Positions 16,543 through 25,538 of a DNA stretch of 64,000 bases are shown piece by piece (the first letter of the stretch is position 1; every line of letters starts with the position of its first letter). The stretch lies in contig NZ_CP073720.1 in the NCBI RefSeq assembly GCF_025137375.1, positions 6,968,501 through 7,032,500 of the forward strand. Direction: 5' to 3'. Origin of the DNA: Dactylosporangium fulvum (lineage in GTDB: Bacteria > Actinomycetota > Actinomycetes > Mycobacteriales > Micromonosporaceae). The notes beneath the pieces are model-generated. The model made no database searches. It worked only from the letters and a program-made list of their open reading frames with translations, and had not been told where the DNA came from. The position numbers and the translations under genes are program-made.

Positions 16543-17589
16543 GTGACTTCACGAGCCGACCTGACGCAACACCCGGACGCCTCGGCAACCGGGGCCGAGG
16601 GCATCCCGACCACCATGCGGGTCTTGCGGCAGACGTCCCTCGACGGCCCACAGGACATGCACCTGATCACCGACGCGCCGGTGCCCGCCCCGGGGCAGGG
16701 GGAGATCCTGATCCGGGTCACGGCGGCGGGCGTCAACTTCGCTGACGTCATGCAAACCCGCGGCACCTACCAGGGCGGGCCGCGCCCACCGTATGTCGCG
16801 GGCTTCGAGGCCGCCGGAGTTGTCGTCGCCCTCGGCGACGCCGTGACCGGACTGAAGGTCGGCACGCGTGTAGCGGGCCTCGGCTACGGCGCCTTCGCCG
16901 AATACATGGTGCTGCCGGCCACGGCCGTGGCACCGGTGCCAGCGGGCTGGTCCGACGAGCAGGCCCTCGGACTCGTTCTCAACTGGGCGACCGCGCTCGC
17001 CGCGCTGCGACCACTGGGCCGCCTCGCTCCCGATGAAACCGTCCTGATCTACGCCGCCGCGGGCGGGGTGGGCCAGGCCGCGGTGAAGATGGCCAAGCAC
17101 TACGGGGCAACCGTGATCGCGGCCGCTTCCCCCGGCAAGCTTGACACGGTGCGCGCGCTGGGTGCCGACCATGTCATCGACTACCGGAACACCGACGTCA
17201 CCGCCGAGGTGCTCCGGCTGACCGACGGCAACGGCGCCGACCTGGTGCTGGAATCCGCCGGCGGGGCCGTCTTCAGCGCCAGTCTGGCCGCTGCCAAGCG
17301 GGTCACCGGCCGAGTCGTTGTCTATGGCATGGCCGGCGGGGAGGCCGCCGTCACCAATCGGGACCTCAACTTCACCCATCAGATCCACCTGATCGGGCTG
17401 CACATCGGTGTCCTGGCCGACACCGCACCACAGATCTTCACCGGCCTGATGGATGAGCTGGCAACGCTCAGGGCCGCCGGTGTGGTGACCCCCGTCATGC
17501 CCACCGTCTACGACCTGGCCGACGGGCCGCAGGCGCTGATGGCACTCGAGTCACGAACCACCATCGGCAAGCTCGCTCTGCGACCTTGA
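16543..17589 (+). CDS. Zinc-free MDR alcohol dehydrogenase, NADPH:quinone oxidoreductase type
   Basis: 348 residues from GTG, or 324 from an ATG at 16615. Family-like sequence starts at the latter (MRVLRQTSLDGPQDM). The GTG, however, falls within two or three bases of the predicted transcription start, which would make a leaderless mRNA. The GroES-like domain (VTAAGVNFADVMQTRG) is followed by a Rossmann domain with AAAGGVGQAAVKMAKHYGA. The structural and catalytic zinc ligands of true alcohol dehydrogenases are absent. The expected role is NADPH-dependent reduction of quinones or reactive carbonyls, induced by the upstream MerR protein. Confidence 0.9.
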   Translation: MTSRADLTQHPDASATGAEGIPTTMRVLRQTSLDGPQDMHLITDAPVPAPGQGEILIRVTAAGVNFADVMQTRGTYQGGPRPPYVAGFEAAGVVVALGDAVTGLKVGTRVAGLGYGAFAEYMVLPATAVAPVPAGWSDEQALGLVLNWATALAALRPLGRLAPDETVLIYAAAGGVGQAAVKMAKHYGATVIAAASPGKLDTVRALGADHVIDYRNTDVTAEVLRLTDGNGADLVLESAGGAVFSASLAAAKRVTGRVVVYGMAGGEAAVTNRDLNFTHQIHLIGLHIGVLADTAPQIFTGLMDELATLRAAGVVTPVMPTVYDLADGPQALMALESRTTIGKLALRP

Positions 17590-17605
17590 CGGGTGGGCTG
17601 GAGGT

Positions 17606-18805
17606 TCAGGATGCCATCGCCCCGGGAAGGGGATCGTTGTCGAGGGCGAGACTGCGGGCGAGGTCGGCGACGAACCGGTCGACGAGCTCGCGGTTCTTGC
17701 CCGGCATGCACACGATGTGGGCGTTGCCCTGGTCGTCGGTGGCCAGCGGCCATCGATCGAGCAGCGACTGCGGCGGGCGGGGGAAGACAACGGTGAACGC
17801 CAGCGGGCTGGCGCGCCAGGCCGGCCAGCCTAGGTCGTGGAGCTGCTGCTCCGCGTAGGTGGCGAGGGTGCGGGCCGCTTCGGCGCGGGCCCGTAGCCCG
17901 GACAGGCCCCAGTAGCGCAGCAGGTACCACAGCCACAGTGGGGCGTGGCCGGACCGGGAGCCGGTGATGGTGCTGTCCGGCGCGGCGGTGTAGCTGATGT
18001 CGCCGCGGCCGGTGTGCCGGTCGGCGAGCGCGACGACGACCCCGCACGGGAACGGGGTGGCCAGGAACTTGTGTCCGCTGACCGCGATGCTGTGCGCGCC
18101 GTCGGCGAGGGTGAACGCAGGCCGGGTGGCGGGGTCGCAGAGCGCGAGGGGGATGCCGGCCAGTGCCGCGTCGGCGTGGATCCACCGCAGGCCGGGTCCG
18201 ACGCCGGCCGCGTCGAGGGCAGCGCCGATGCGGGCGACGTCGTCGACGGCCTCGGTCATCGTGGTGCCGACCGAGGCGACCACGATCACGCCGGTGCCGC
18301 GCCGGGAGCGCCGCTGCCGGGCAACCGCGGCTTCCAGCAGGTCGTAGCGCAGCTCGCCGCGCCGGTCGGTGGGAATGACCTGCAGCCGCATCCTCAGCAG
18401 CTCCGCCGCCTTGGCCACGCTGTAGTGCGCGGCCGCCGAGCAGACCACGGTCGCGGCGGGCAGCTGCCGGCGGGCCTGCCACAGCGCCCACAGGGTGCTC
18501 TCGGTGCCGCCGGCACTGACGTAGCCGTGCCGGTTGTCCAGCGGCGCGTCGAACAGGTCCGCCACGAATCCCACGACCTCGTGCTCGAGGTGTTTCGTGT
18601 GCAGGCGGTAGGCGCCACCGGCGGCGAACGGGTGCCCGACGTTGTTGAGCAGCAGTCGCTCGAACCGGATCAGCGGGCTCATGTCGGGCAGGTCGGTTGC
18701 GCCGGGGAAGCCGACATCAAAGTCGGCGTGCTGGCGCAGGTCGCCGTGCAACTGCTCGAGCCGGCCGAGCACGGTCGGGTCGTTCGGCATGGCCGCCGCG
18801 CTCAT
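17606..18805 (-). CDS. PLP-dependent group II amino-acid decarboxylase (histidine-decarboxylase-like)
   Basis: 399 residues from an ATG overlapping the upstream stop. PLP-fold landmarks: His127 (CSAAAHYS) stacking on the cofactor, Asp212 in HADAAL, and Lys246 in SVSGHKFLATP-type context (here AVSGHKFLATP), the Schiff-base lysine. The SGHKF...PCG pattern is most like PLP histidine decarboxylases. It decarboxylates an amino acid to an amine in the cytoplasm. Upstream genes encode an unknown protein and an APC transporter, so an amino acid/amine exchange unit or an amine-precursor pathway is plausible. The amino acid specificity is inference. Confidence 0.88.
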   Translation of the reverse strand: MSAAAMPNDPTVLGRLEQLHGDLRQHADFDVGFPGATDLPDMSPLIRFERLLLNNVGHPFAAGGAYRLHTKHLEHEVVGFVADLFDAPLDNRHGYVSAGGTESTLWALWQARRQLPAATVVCSAAAHYSVAKAAELLRMRLQVIPTDRRGELRYDLLEAAVARQRRSRRGTGVIVVASVGTTMTEAVDDVARIGAALDAAGVGPGLRWIHADAALAGIPLALCDPATRPAFTLADGAHSIAVSGHKFLATPFPCGVVVALADRHTGRGDISYTAAPDSTITGSRSGHAPLWLWYLLRYWGLSGLRARAEAARTLATYAEQQLHDLGWPAWRASPLAFTVVFPRPPQSLLDRWPLATDDQGNAHIVCMPGKNRELVDRFVADLARSLALDNDPLPGAMAS

Positions 18806-19788
18806 CGCGTCCGCGATCCGTGGTCGATGATCCGGCCGAGCTCGCTCATCCACCGCCACACGTGGAAGGTCGGATCGTCCTCGGTGGTCTCGGCGAGCGC
18901 CGGGTTCCACCGCCACTGCATGCTCGGCGTGCCGTACTGGGCGTTGCCGTCCCGGATCGAGCACTGCACCGTCATCGCGTTGAACTGCTGCTCACCGCCG
19001 CGGTCGATGAGCAGCATCGTGCCGTCGATGAGGCGGGCGAAGCAGCGTCCCGGCAGGTCCAGCTCGTCCCGCGCTCCGCGCTGGACGGTGGCCCAGTCGC
19101 CGTGCGGGGTGTCGAGCGTGACCACACCGATTCCGGCGAAGATCGCGTAGGGCGACATGTTGTCGACCCGGTTCGCCATGGCGGTTCGCGGGTCGAAGCG
19201 GGGATCGGTGTTGTACCCGTCCTGGGCGTGCTGGGCCAGCCCGTACAGCAGGTGGGGCAGCGAGGTGGCCTCGTCGTCGGCCAGGAAGATTCGGGTGGCT
19301 GTGCGTAGCTGATCGTACAGCCGGGCAGAAGGTTCGAAGTAGAACAATGCCACCCCGTGCGGTGCGAGTGGGTCCCGGCGCCGGCGCTGCCATGAATGCC
19401 GGGCGTGCATCACGGAGAACTTCCGCAGCCGGGCGACGACCGCCCCGCGGAACTCCGACGTGACGTCCACCGCAGGTCTGCTCAACGGTTCCGGGCTTGG
19501 TTCCGGGCCTGGTTCCGGGCCGGGCTGCGAGATGGCAGGGACAGCGCGCAGGTGCCGCTGCCCCCCACGCGGATCTGTGTCGGCGCGATGCGCGGCCGGA
19601 ACCTCGCTGGTGCGCTCGGCCGCCCACCTCGGCGTCGCGTTGGCGTCGCCGGCGTGCTGCGGGCCGGGCCCCGGACCCGGCCCCGGCTGGGAACTCGGGG
19701 CTCCCGGGCCGTCTGCCGTTGCCGGCCCAGCGCTGTGCTGTCCCGTCGGAGCCCGGCCGGCCGCCGACGTGGTCCGCGACTCAGACAT
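18802..19788 (-). CDS. Unknown protein with Pro-rich N-terminus between decarboxylase and transporter
   Basis: About 328 residues, not recognised. The first ~110 are low-complexity, with PGPGPGPGPQ and PEPGPEPSPEP runs and no signal peptide or membrane segment. From about residue 120 a folded-looking domain begins (HARHSWQRRRRDPLAPHGVALFYFEPSARLY), containing many aromatic and charged residues and ending WMSELGRIIDHG. A TTG at 19791 is a possible alternative start. It overlaps the transporter gene upstream and the decarboxylase downstream, so all three are co-translated. The N-terminus could be a flexible linker for protein-protein contact. No function can be assigned. Confidence 0.8.
   Translation of the reverse strand: MSESRTTSAAGRAPTGQHSAGPATADGPGAPSSQPGPGPGPGPQHAGDANATPRWAAERTSEVPAAHRADTDPRGGQRHLRAVPAISQPGPEPGPEPSPEPLSRPAVDVTSEFRGAVVARLRKFSVMHARHSWQRRRRDPLAPHGVALFYFEPSARLYDQLRTATRIFLADDEATSLPHLLYGLAQHAQDGYNTDPRFDPRTAMANRVDNMSPYAIFAGIGVVTLDTPHGDWATVQRGARDELDLPGRCFARLIDGTMLLIDRGGEQQFNAMTVQCSIRDGNAQYGTPSMQWRWNPALAETTEDDPTFHVWRWMSELGRIIDHGSRTR
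19487..19522. repeat. Three 12-bp tandem repeats in Pro-rich coding segment
   Basis: Units GGTTCCGGGCTT, GGTTCCGGGCCT and GGTTCCGGGCCG follow each other directly. They encode part of the PEPGPEPSPEP run on the minus strand. Such repeats change copy number easily. Confidence 0.85.
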
Positions 19789-21241
19789 CAAGGTCCTGCA
19801 GCCGCTGGTCCAGCACTCGCAGCGGGTCGGGTCTGCCCCGGCCGATCTCCGGCAGGACCCGCGCCCGTCTGGCCCGCAGGAGCATCCCCCAGATCACGCC
19901 GACGACGATCGTGGCGACGACCACGGCAGGGATGATCGCCTGCAGCGGGGAGTCGTCGGCGATCCGCAGCAGCGACGACAGATGCAGCACCATGATGGCC
20001 AGCACCCCGGCTCCGGCGATGACCCCCAGCGTCGGCAGCACGGTCGTGATGGCCAGGCTCTCGTTGCTGCCTCCACCGCGACGGAAGTAGCGGATGGCGG
20101 CGGCGGAGATGAGCACCAGCATCACCAGAATGCCGACCGCCCCCGCCGCGGAGAACCAGGTGAAGATCACCTTGAGCGGATCCGCGCCGACCAGGGTGAA
20201 CGCTCCGACCACCAGCAGCGCGGAGACACTCTGCACGATCGACCCGCCGGTCGGTGCGCCCTGCGCCCGGCCGCTGGCCCCGGTCCGGGCCAACCACCCG
20301 GGCAGCACCCCTTCCCGAGCCATTGCGAACAGGTACCGGGCGATCGTGTTGTGGAAGCTCAGCATCGCCACCACCACGCTGGTGACCAGCAGCAGGGTCG
20401 CCAGCAGGCTCAGACCGTTGCCGTACCACTGGTCCAGCAGCGAGAACGGCAGACCCGCGTCCGGATCGGCGGCGGTCGGGGCGACCTGGTCGGCGCCGAC
20501 CGCGACCGCGAGCGACCAGGCCGACACGCCGTAGAACAGCGCCATGAACAGCACCGCGGCGAGCGTCGACCTGCTGATGCTGCGGCTGGTCCGCACCTCC
20601 TCCGAATACGCCGGCGCGGTGTCGAAGCCGATGAACGCCGCGATACCCAGCGTGAACGCCCCGCCGATCCCGGCCGACCACAGGCCGTCGATGCTGACCG
20701 GCGCCGTGCTGATCGCCCCGCCGGCGGGGTGGGTGAATCCCGCGATGTCGAACAGCGCGATCACCGCCAGCTCGACGCACAGCACGGAGCCGACCACAAA
20801 CGCCGACAGCGACACGTGCAGCAGCCCGCAGACCGCCACCACCAGCCACACCGCCCCGGACCACAGCACCCAGCTGCCACCGACCAAATCGGCGATCGTC
20901 ACACCGACCAGCCCGTACAGGCTCATCTGGATCGCCGAGTAGAACACCAGCGCAAGCGCCCCGCCGACCATCCCGGTCACCGGCCCGAACCCGTGCGCCA
21001 GCAGCGCGTATGCCGGCGCCGCGTGCGGCACGGCCCGTGACATTGCCACGTACCCGACCGCCAGCAGCCCCAGCAACGTCCCCAGGAGGGGAAACGTCAG
21101 CGGCGTGGCGACCACGCCGGTGGTGGCGTAGGTGGCGACGATACCGCCGGCCAGCACCGCCATCGGCGAGCTTGCGCCCACCTGGAACAGCCACACCCCG
21201 CCGCCGCTCATCCGTCGCCGGGTCAGCCCGTGCGTCGTCAC
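19781..21241 (-). CDS. APC-family amino acid permease
   Basis: 486 residues from a GTG start (VTTHGLTRRRM); the longer frame to 21508 looks non-coding. It has about 12 hydrophobic helices and the APC features GIVATYATTGVVATPLTFPL in helix 1 and AFIGFDTAPAYSEEVR between helices 5 and 6. The conserved FNNTxARY-like region reads SFHNTIARYLFAMAREG. It is an inner-membrane amino acid (possibly amino acid/amine) transporter. Its gene overlaps the unknown gene and is followed by the decarboxylase, so substrate import for decarboxylation is likely. Confidence 0.92.
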   Translation of the reverse strand: MTTHGLTRRRMSGGGVWLFQVGASSPMAVLAGGIVATYATTGVVATPLTFPLLGTLLGLLAVGYVAMSRAVPHAAPAYALLAHGFGPVTGMVGGALALVFYSAIQMSLYGLVGVTIADLVGGSWVLWSGAVWLVVAVCGLLHVSLSAFVVGSVLCVELAVIALFDIAGFTHPAGGAISTAPVSIDGLWSAGIGGAFTLGIAAFIGFDTAPAYSEEVRTSRSISRSTLAAVLFMALFYGVSAWSLAVAVGADQVAPTAADPDAGLPFSLLDQWYGNGLSLLATLLLVTSVVVAMLSFHNTIARYLFAMAREGVLPGWLARTGASGRAQGAPTGGSIVQSVSALLVVGAFTLVGADPLKVIFTWFSAAGAVGILVMLVLISAAAIRYFRRGGGSNESLAITTVLPTLGVIAGAGVLAIMVLHLSSLLRIADDSPLQAIIPAVVVATIVVGVIWGMLLRARRARVLPEIGRGRPDPLRVLDQRLQDLDV

Positions 21242-21786
21242 CGCGCGCCACCCGCCGGCGTGCCGGGGCCGGCCTGGGCACACGCCGCGTCCCCGCAGGT
21301 CCAGGGTTTGCGGGGCCGGCGAGTGTGCCACCAGCGCTGCACTGACAACTGCACGGACACAGGCCAAGCGGACGAACGCATCGCGGCGTGTACTCCATTT
21401 TCTGGCAAGGAGCCGGACGAAACCCTGACGACTGGGAACGAACAAAACGTTCGGCAACGCGTTGGCCTGACGCCAGCGCATCCAGACCGTACAGACGGTC
21501 CGGCACATTTCTTACCGACAGTGCGGCATATTTGGATCTTCTGTTCTCGCGCAGCCGAGCTCTCATACCTGTTTGCTATGGAGCGTTTGGTAGCGCTTGA
21601 ACGATGATGGTCTATGTAATTTCCCGGGAACACCCGCGCCCACCGGCCGGCGCTGCGGGTCGCCACGACCATGGAGCGCGAGCGGGCTTCCCTTCTCCAC
21701 GCTCGGCGTGGTCCCTAGGATGCAGGGAAGCGGGCCGGGACGGTCACGGAGTCGGCGTTCCGGGGTTCGAGTCCTCGGCGGCCCAC
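21242..21786. other. Divergent intergenic region upstream of APC and LuxR genes
   Basis: About 545 bases without a convincing gene. The LuxR frame stays open back to 21604, but that stretch lacks homology. It also runs through a tRNA-like element at 21732-21785 (listed separately). I saw no clear promoter pair. Confidence 0.5.
21732..21785 (+). other. tRNA 3'-half-like sequence
   Basis: 21761-21777 folds as a canonical T-arm (5-bp stem with one wobble, loop TTCGAGT). It is followed by CGGCCC (21779-21784), which pairs with GGGCCG at 21732-21737. Total length is only 54 bases, so the D-arm and/or anticodon arm is missing. It is either a tRNA relic or coincidence. Confidence 0.3.
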
Positions 21787-24588
21787 GTGCGCGAGGTGCC
21801 TGTCGGTGGTGTTGCGGCGGTTGTCGGCGAGACCGACGTGGTCGGTCGTGACGACGACCTCCTGATGCTGCGTTCGTTCGTGGATCGGGCGGGGCGTGCG
21901 GGTGGCGCCCAGTTGCTGTCCGGTGAGCCCGGTGTCGGCAAGACGGTGCTGCTGGGGGCGGCGGCCGGGAACGCCACGGCCGCGGGGACGCGGGTTCTGG
22001 TGGCTTCGGGCACACAGTTCGAGGCGGCCTACAGCTTCGCGGCCCTACACCAGGCCCTGCACCCGTTGATCGAGGATCTCGCGGGGTTGAGCCCGGCGCA
22101 CCGGCGGACGCTCGGCGTCGCGTTGGGTGTTCGCCACGGGTCACCACCCGGCCTGCTGATGATCGCCAATGCGACCCTGGCGCTGCTCGACCGGGCGGCG
22201 ACGACCGGCCCGGTGCTGCTGTCGCTCGATGATCTGCAGTGGCTGGACCGGGCGAGCGCCATGGTGCTCGCGATCGTCGCTCGCCGCCTGCCGGCCCGGG
22301 TCGGGCTGCTGGCGGCGTACCGGACGGGAGCGGAGAGCTTCTTCGACCGGTCGGGGCTGCCGGAGCACGAGGTCCGGCCGCTCGACGACCGGGCCGCGAC
22401 GACGCTGGTCACCCAGCGGTTCCCGGCGTTGGCTCCCCGCGTCCGGCGGCGCCTGCTCGCGGAGGCCCAGGGCAACCCGCTGGCGCTGTTGGAGCTTCCG
22501 CTGGCGCTCACCGACCGCCAGCAGTCCGGAATGGGGTCGCTACCCGAGGTACTCCCGCTGAGCCGCCGTCTCCAGGCGGCGTTCGAGTCGCGGGTACGGG
22601 GTCTGCCCGAACCGACCCGGCGCCTCCTGCTGCTGGCCGCATTGGACGGCACCGGCCGGCTGGACACGCTCGCCACGGGTGACGGTGGCCTCGCGGCGCT
22701 GGCCCCGGCCGAGCGGGCCGGTCTGGTCCACGTCGACGAGCACGCCGGTACTGTGGCGTTCCATCACCCGCTGACCCGGTCGGCGGTGGTCGATCTGTCC
22801 ACCGTGGACGAGCGCGTGCGTGCGCACGCCGACCTTGCCGGGAGCTTGGCGCACCGCCCGGAACGGCGCGCCTGGCACCTGGCCCAGGCGACCGTCGGCA
22901 CCGACGAAGGGGTGGCCCGCCTGCTCGAGGACACCGCTCACACGACCCGCAGCCGCGGTGACGCCGCCGGGGCGGTCACCGCCCTGCTGCGTGCCGCCGA
23001 CCTCAGCCCGGTGGGCGCCGACCGCAGCCGCCGACTCGCCGAAGCGGCGTACCTCGGCGCGGTCGTGACCGGCGACCTGCGCGACGTCCCCCGCCTGCTC
23101 GCCGATGCCCGCGAGGGCGACGGCGACCACGACCGGCCGCTCGTGTCCGCGGTCGCCGCCGCGCATCACCTGCTGCTCAGCGGTGAAGGCGACATCGACA
23201 CCGCCCACCGGCTGCTGGTCGGCGCCATCGAGATGCAGCCGACGCCGCACGACGGCGGCAACACCACGCTGGTCGAGGCGTTCTACACCCTCGGCTGGGT
23301 GTGCTACTTCGGCGGACGGGCCGAGCTGTGGAAGCCGTTCCACGCCGCGTTCGCCCAGTTCACCTCTCCGGTACCCGAACTGCTCGCACTGCTGGCCGGG
23401 ACGTTCGCCGACCCGGCACGTGCCGCGCCGGCGTTGCTCGACCGCATCGACCAGGCGATCGCCGGCCTGGCCGACCGGGCCGACCCGGTGTGGAGCGTCA
23501 GGGTCGGCCTGTCCGCGATGTTCGTCGACCGGCTCACGTTCTGCCGTACCGCGCTGTCCGGCATCCTGGGCGACGACCGCGGCGCGGCCGTCACCCTGTC
23601 CCTGCATGCCCGTTCCCTGCTCGGCCTGGACCAGATGATGACCGGTGAGTGGGACGAGATGCGACCGCTCGCCGAGGAACACGTCGCACTGTGCCGTACC
23701 CACAACTACCGGTTGCTGGAATGCATCGGCCTGTACCTGCTGGCGATGCTGGCCGCCGCGCGCGGCGAGCACGACACCGTCAAGCGGCTGACCGACCGGA
23801 TGACGATGTGGGCAACCCCGCGCCGCGCCGGCCTCGTCTCGCGTATCGCCGCCCAGGCGATGCTGACGGATGCGCTCGGCCGCGGGGACTTCGAGGAGGC
23901 GTACCGGCACGCCACGGTGATCACCCCTGTCGGTGAGCTGGCCGACAGCGTGCCGCACGCGCTATGGGTGATCATGGACGCGGTGGAGGCGGCGGTGCGT
24001 ACCGGACGATTCACCGAGGCGGCAGCGCACGTCGCCGCGGCCCGCACCTCCGGCGTGGCCGGGATGTCCGCGCGGCTGGCCATGACCGTCGAAGGGGCCG
24101 CCGCCCTGGTCGCGACCGACGTGGAGGCGCCGGCCCGGTTCGCCGCGGCGCTCGCCGTCGCGGGCGGCGAGCGCTGGCCCTTCGATCGCGCCCGGATCGC
24201 GCTCGCCTACGGCGAACGGCTGCGGCGCGGCAAGGCCACGGCGGAGGCCCGCCGGTACCTGACCGCCGCCCTGGACACCTTCCAGCGGCTGGACGCCCGC
24301 CCGTGGGCGGCACGCGCGGCGGCCGAGCTGCGCGCGACCGGCCAGACCGTGGGTCACCTGGCCTCGGCCGGTCCGGGCGCGCTGACGCCGCAGCAACGCG
24401 AGATCGCTGAGCTCGCGGCTGCCGGTCTGACCAACAAACAGATCGGCGAACGGCTCTTCCTGTCACCCAGGACCGTCGGTACCCACCTGTACCAGACCTT
24501 CCCGAAACTGGGGATCACCTCACGCGCGGCCCTCCGGGATGCGCTGGCGGACACCGGCGCCACCGATCCGCCGACGCCGAGCGGTTGA
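21787..24588 (+). CDS. Large ATP-binding LuxR-family regulator (LAL type)
   Basis: About 933 residues from GTG 21787. The exact start is uncertain: another GTG lies at 21796 and the frame is open to 21604. The N-terminal AAA/STAND domain has Walker A GEPGVGKT (46-53) and Walker B LLSLDDLQWLD. The long middle is helical, TPR-like. The C-terminal LuxR HTH reads LTPQQREIAELAAAGLTNKQIGERLFLSPRTV. LAL regulators are ATP-dependent activators of catabolic or secondary-metabolite genes. The alpha/beta hydrolase gene 93 bases downstream on the same strand is a possible target. Confidence 0.92.
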   Translation: MREVPVGGVAAVVGETDVVGRDDDLLMLRSFVDRAGRAGGAQLLSGEPGVGKTVLLGAAAGNATAAGTRVLVASGTQFEAAYSFAALHQALHPLIEDLAGLSPAHRRTLGVALGVRHGSPPGLLMIANATLALLDRAATTGPVLLSLDDLQWLDRASAMVLAIVARRLPARVGLLAAYRTGAESFFDRSGLPEHEVRPLDDRAATTLVTQRFPALAPRVRRRLLAEAQGNPLALLELPLALTDRQQSGMGSLPEVLPLSRRLQAAFESRVRGLPEPTRRLLLLAALDGTGRLDTLATGDGGLAALAPAERAGLVHVDEHAGTVAFHHPLTRSAVVDLSTVDERVRAHADLAGSLAHRPERRAWHLAQATVGTDEGVARLLEDTAHTTRSRGDAAGAVTALLRAADLSPVGADRSRRLAEAAYLGAVVTGDLRDVPRLLADAREGDGDHDRPLVSAVAAAHHLLLSGEGDIDTAHRLLVGAIEMQPTPHDGGNTTLVEAFYTLGWVCYFGGRAELWKPFHAAFAQFTSPVPELLALLAGTFADPARAAPALLDRIDQAIAGLADRADPVWSVRVGLSAMFVDRLTFCRTALSGILGDDRGAAVTLSLHARSLLGLDQMMTGEWDEMRPLAEEHVALCRTHNYRLLECIGLYLLAMLAAARGEHDTVKRLTDRMTMWATPRRAGLVSRIAAQAMLTDALGRGDFEEAYRHATVITPVGELADSVPHALWVIMDAVEAAVRTGRFTEAAAHVAAARTSGVAGMSARLAMTVEGAAALVATDVEAPARFAAALAVAGGERWPFDRARIALAYGERLRRGKATAEARRYLTAALDTFQRLDARPWAARAAAELRATGQTVGHLASAGPGALTPQQREIAELAAAGLTNKQIGERLFLSPRTVGTHLYQTFPKLGITSRAALRDALADTGATDPPTPSG

Positions 24589-24681
24589 CGCGCACCAGTC
24601 ATTTGACGCAATCGACCGGGGCCGCCGGCCGCCTACCGTCACTCGCGTCGCACCGATCCAGCACATGAGGAGTGATAGTTC

Positions 24682-25374
24682 GTGAGCTCTCCAGCAGTGT
24701 CCAACGTCGTGCTCGTCCACGGCGGCTTCGTCGACGGGTCCGGCTGGCAGCCGGTGTACGACCGGCTCACGCGGGACGGATACCGCGTCAGCGTCGTGCA
24801 GAACCCCACCTTGTCGCTCGACGGCGACGTCGAGGCGACCCGGCTCGTCCTCGACCGCCAGGACGGTCCCGCGATCCTGGTCGGCCACTCGTACGGCGGC
24901 GCCGTGATCAGCGAGGCCGGCAACCACCCGCGGGTGGCCGCGTTGGTGTACATCGCCGCCTTCGCACCCGACAAGGGTGAGTCGGTGAACACCCTCATCG
25001 CCGACCCGCCCCCGGGCGCACCGGTCCCACCGATCCTGCCGCCCGTCGACGGCTTCCTCTTCCTCGACCGGGAGAAGTTCTCCGCCTCGTTCGCCGGTGA
25101 CCTTCCGGCCGCCCAGGCCGCGTTCCTCGCCGATTCCCAGGTGCCGTGGGGCGTGGGCGCGTTGGGTGGCACCGTCAACGAGCCGGCGTGGCGTTCCAAG
25201 CCGAGCTGGTACCTGGTCGCCACCGACGACCGAATGATCCCGCCGCCGGCCCAGCGGGCGATGTCCGAGCGCACCGGCTCGACTGTCGTCGAGGTCGCCG
25301 GCAGCCACGCCATCTACATCTCGCAACCCGACGCGGTCGCCGACCTGATCAAGCGTGCGGCAGCCGGCAGCTGA
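24682..25374 (+). CDS. Alpha/beta hydrolase
   Basis: 230 residues from a GTG with ribosome-binding site GAGGAG. Motifs: oxyanion segment LVHGGFVDGSGW, nucleophile elbow GHSYGG (Ser74), acid in ATDDRM and a C-terminal His in GSHAIYI. It is similar in size and motifs to small serine esterases/signal-molecule hydrolases of the RsbQ/HNL-like group. It is cytoplasmic, with no signal peptide. It follows the LuxR gene. The natural substrate is unknown. Confidence 0.9.
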   Translation: MSSPAVSNVVLVHGGFVDGSGWQPVYDRLTRDGYRVSVVQNPTLSLDGDVEATRLVLDRQDGPAILVGHSYGGAVISEAGNHPRVAALVYIAAFAPDKGESVNTLIADPPPGAPVPPILPPVDGFLFLDREKFSASFAGDLPAAQAAFLADSQVPWGVGALGGTVNEPAWRSKPSWYLVATDDRMIPPPAQRAMSERTGSTVVEVAGSHAIYISQPDAVADLIKRAAAGS

Positions 25375-25384
25375 GTCGGCAGGT

Positions 25385-25418
25385 ATGTGCCGGCCGCCGT
25401 CGCCGGCGGCCGGCACAT
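25385..25418. terminator. Strong bidirectional hairpin terminator
   Basis: Perfect 15-bp stem (25385-25399 with 25404-25418) and a 4-base TCGC loop. It lies 10 bases after the hydrolase stop and between convergent genes. Confidence 0.85.
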
Positions 25419-25538
25419 GCTCGCTCGTGGTGACGCAGGCGCCTTCCGTCCCATGCCGCCCGGCCGCGCACGCCGGCCGCGGCGTACGCGGCGTACGCGG
25501 CGCCGGGTCGCCCGGCGCGCCACTGCCGGTCCGCAGGC

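Noticed and set aside
25470..25505. Tandem GCGGCGTAC-like repeats near the end of the MFS gene
   Set aside because: Only about two and a half units in GC-rich DNA; no sign of a functional array.
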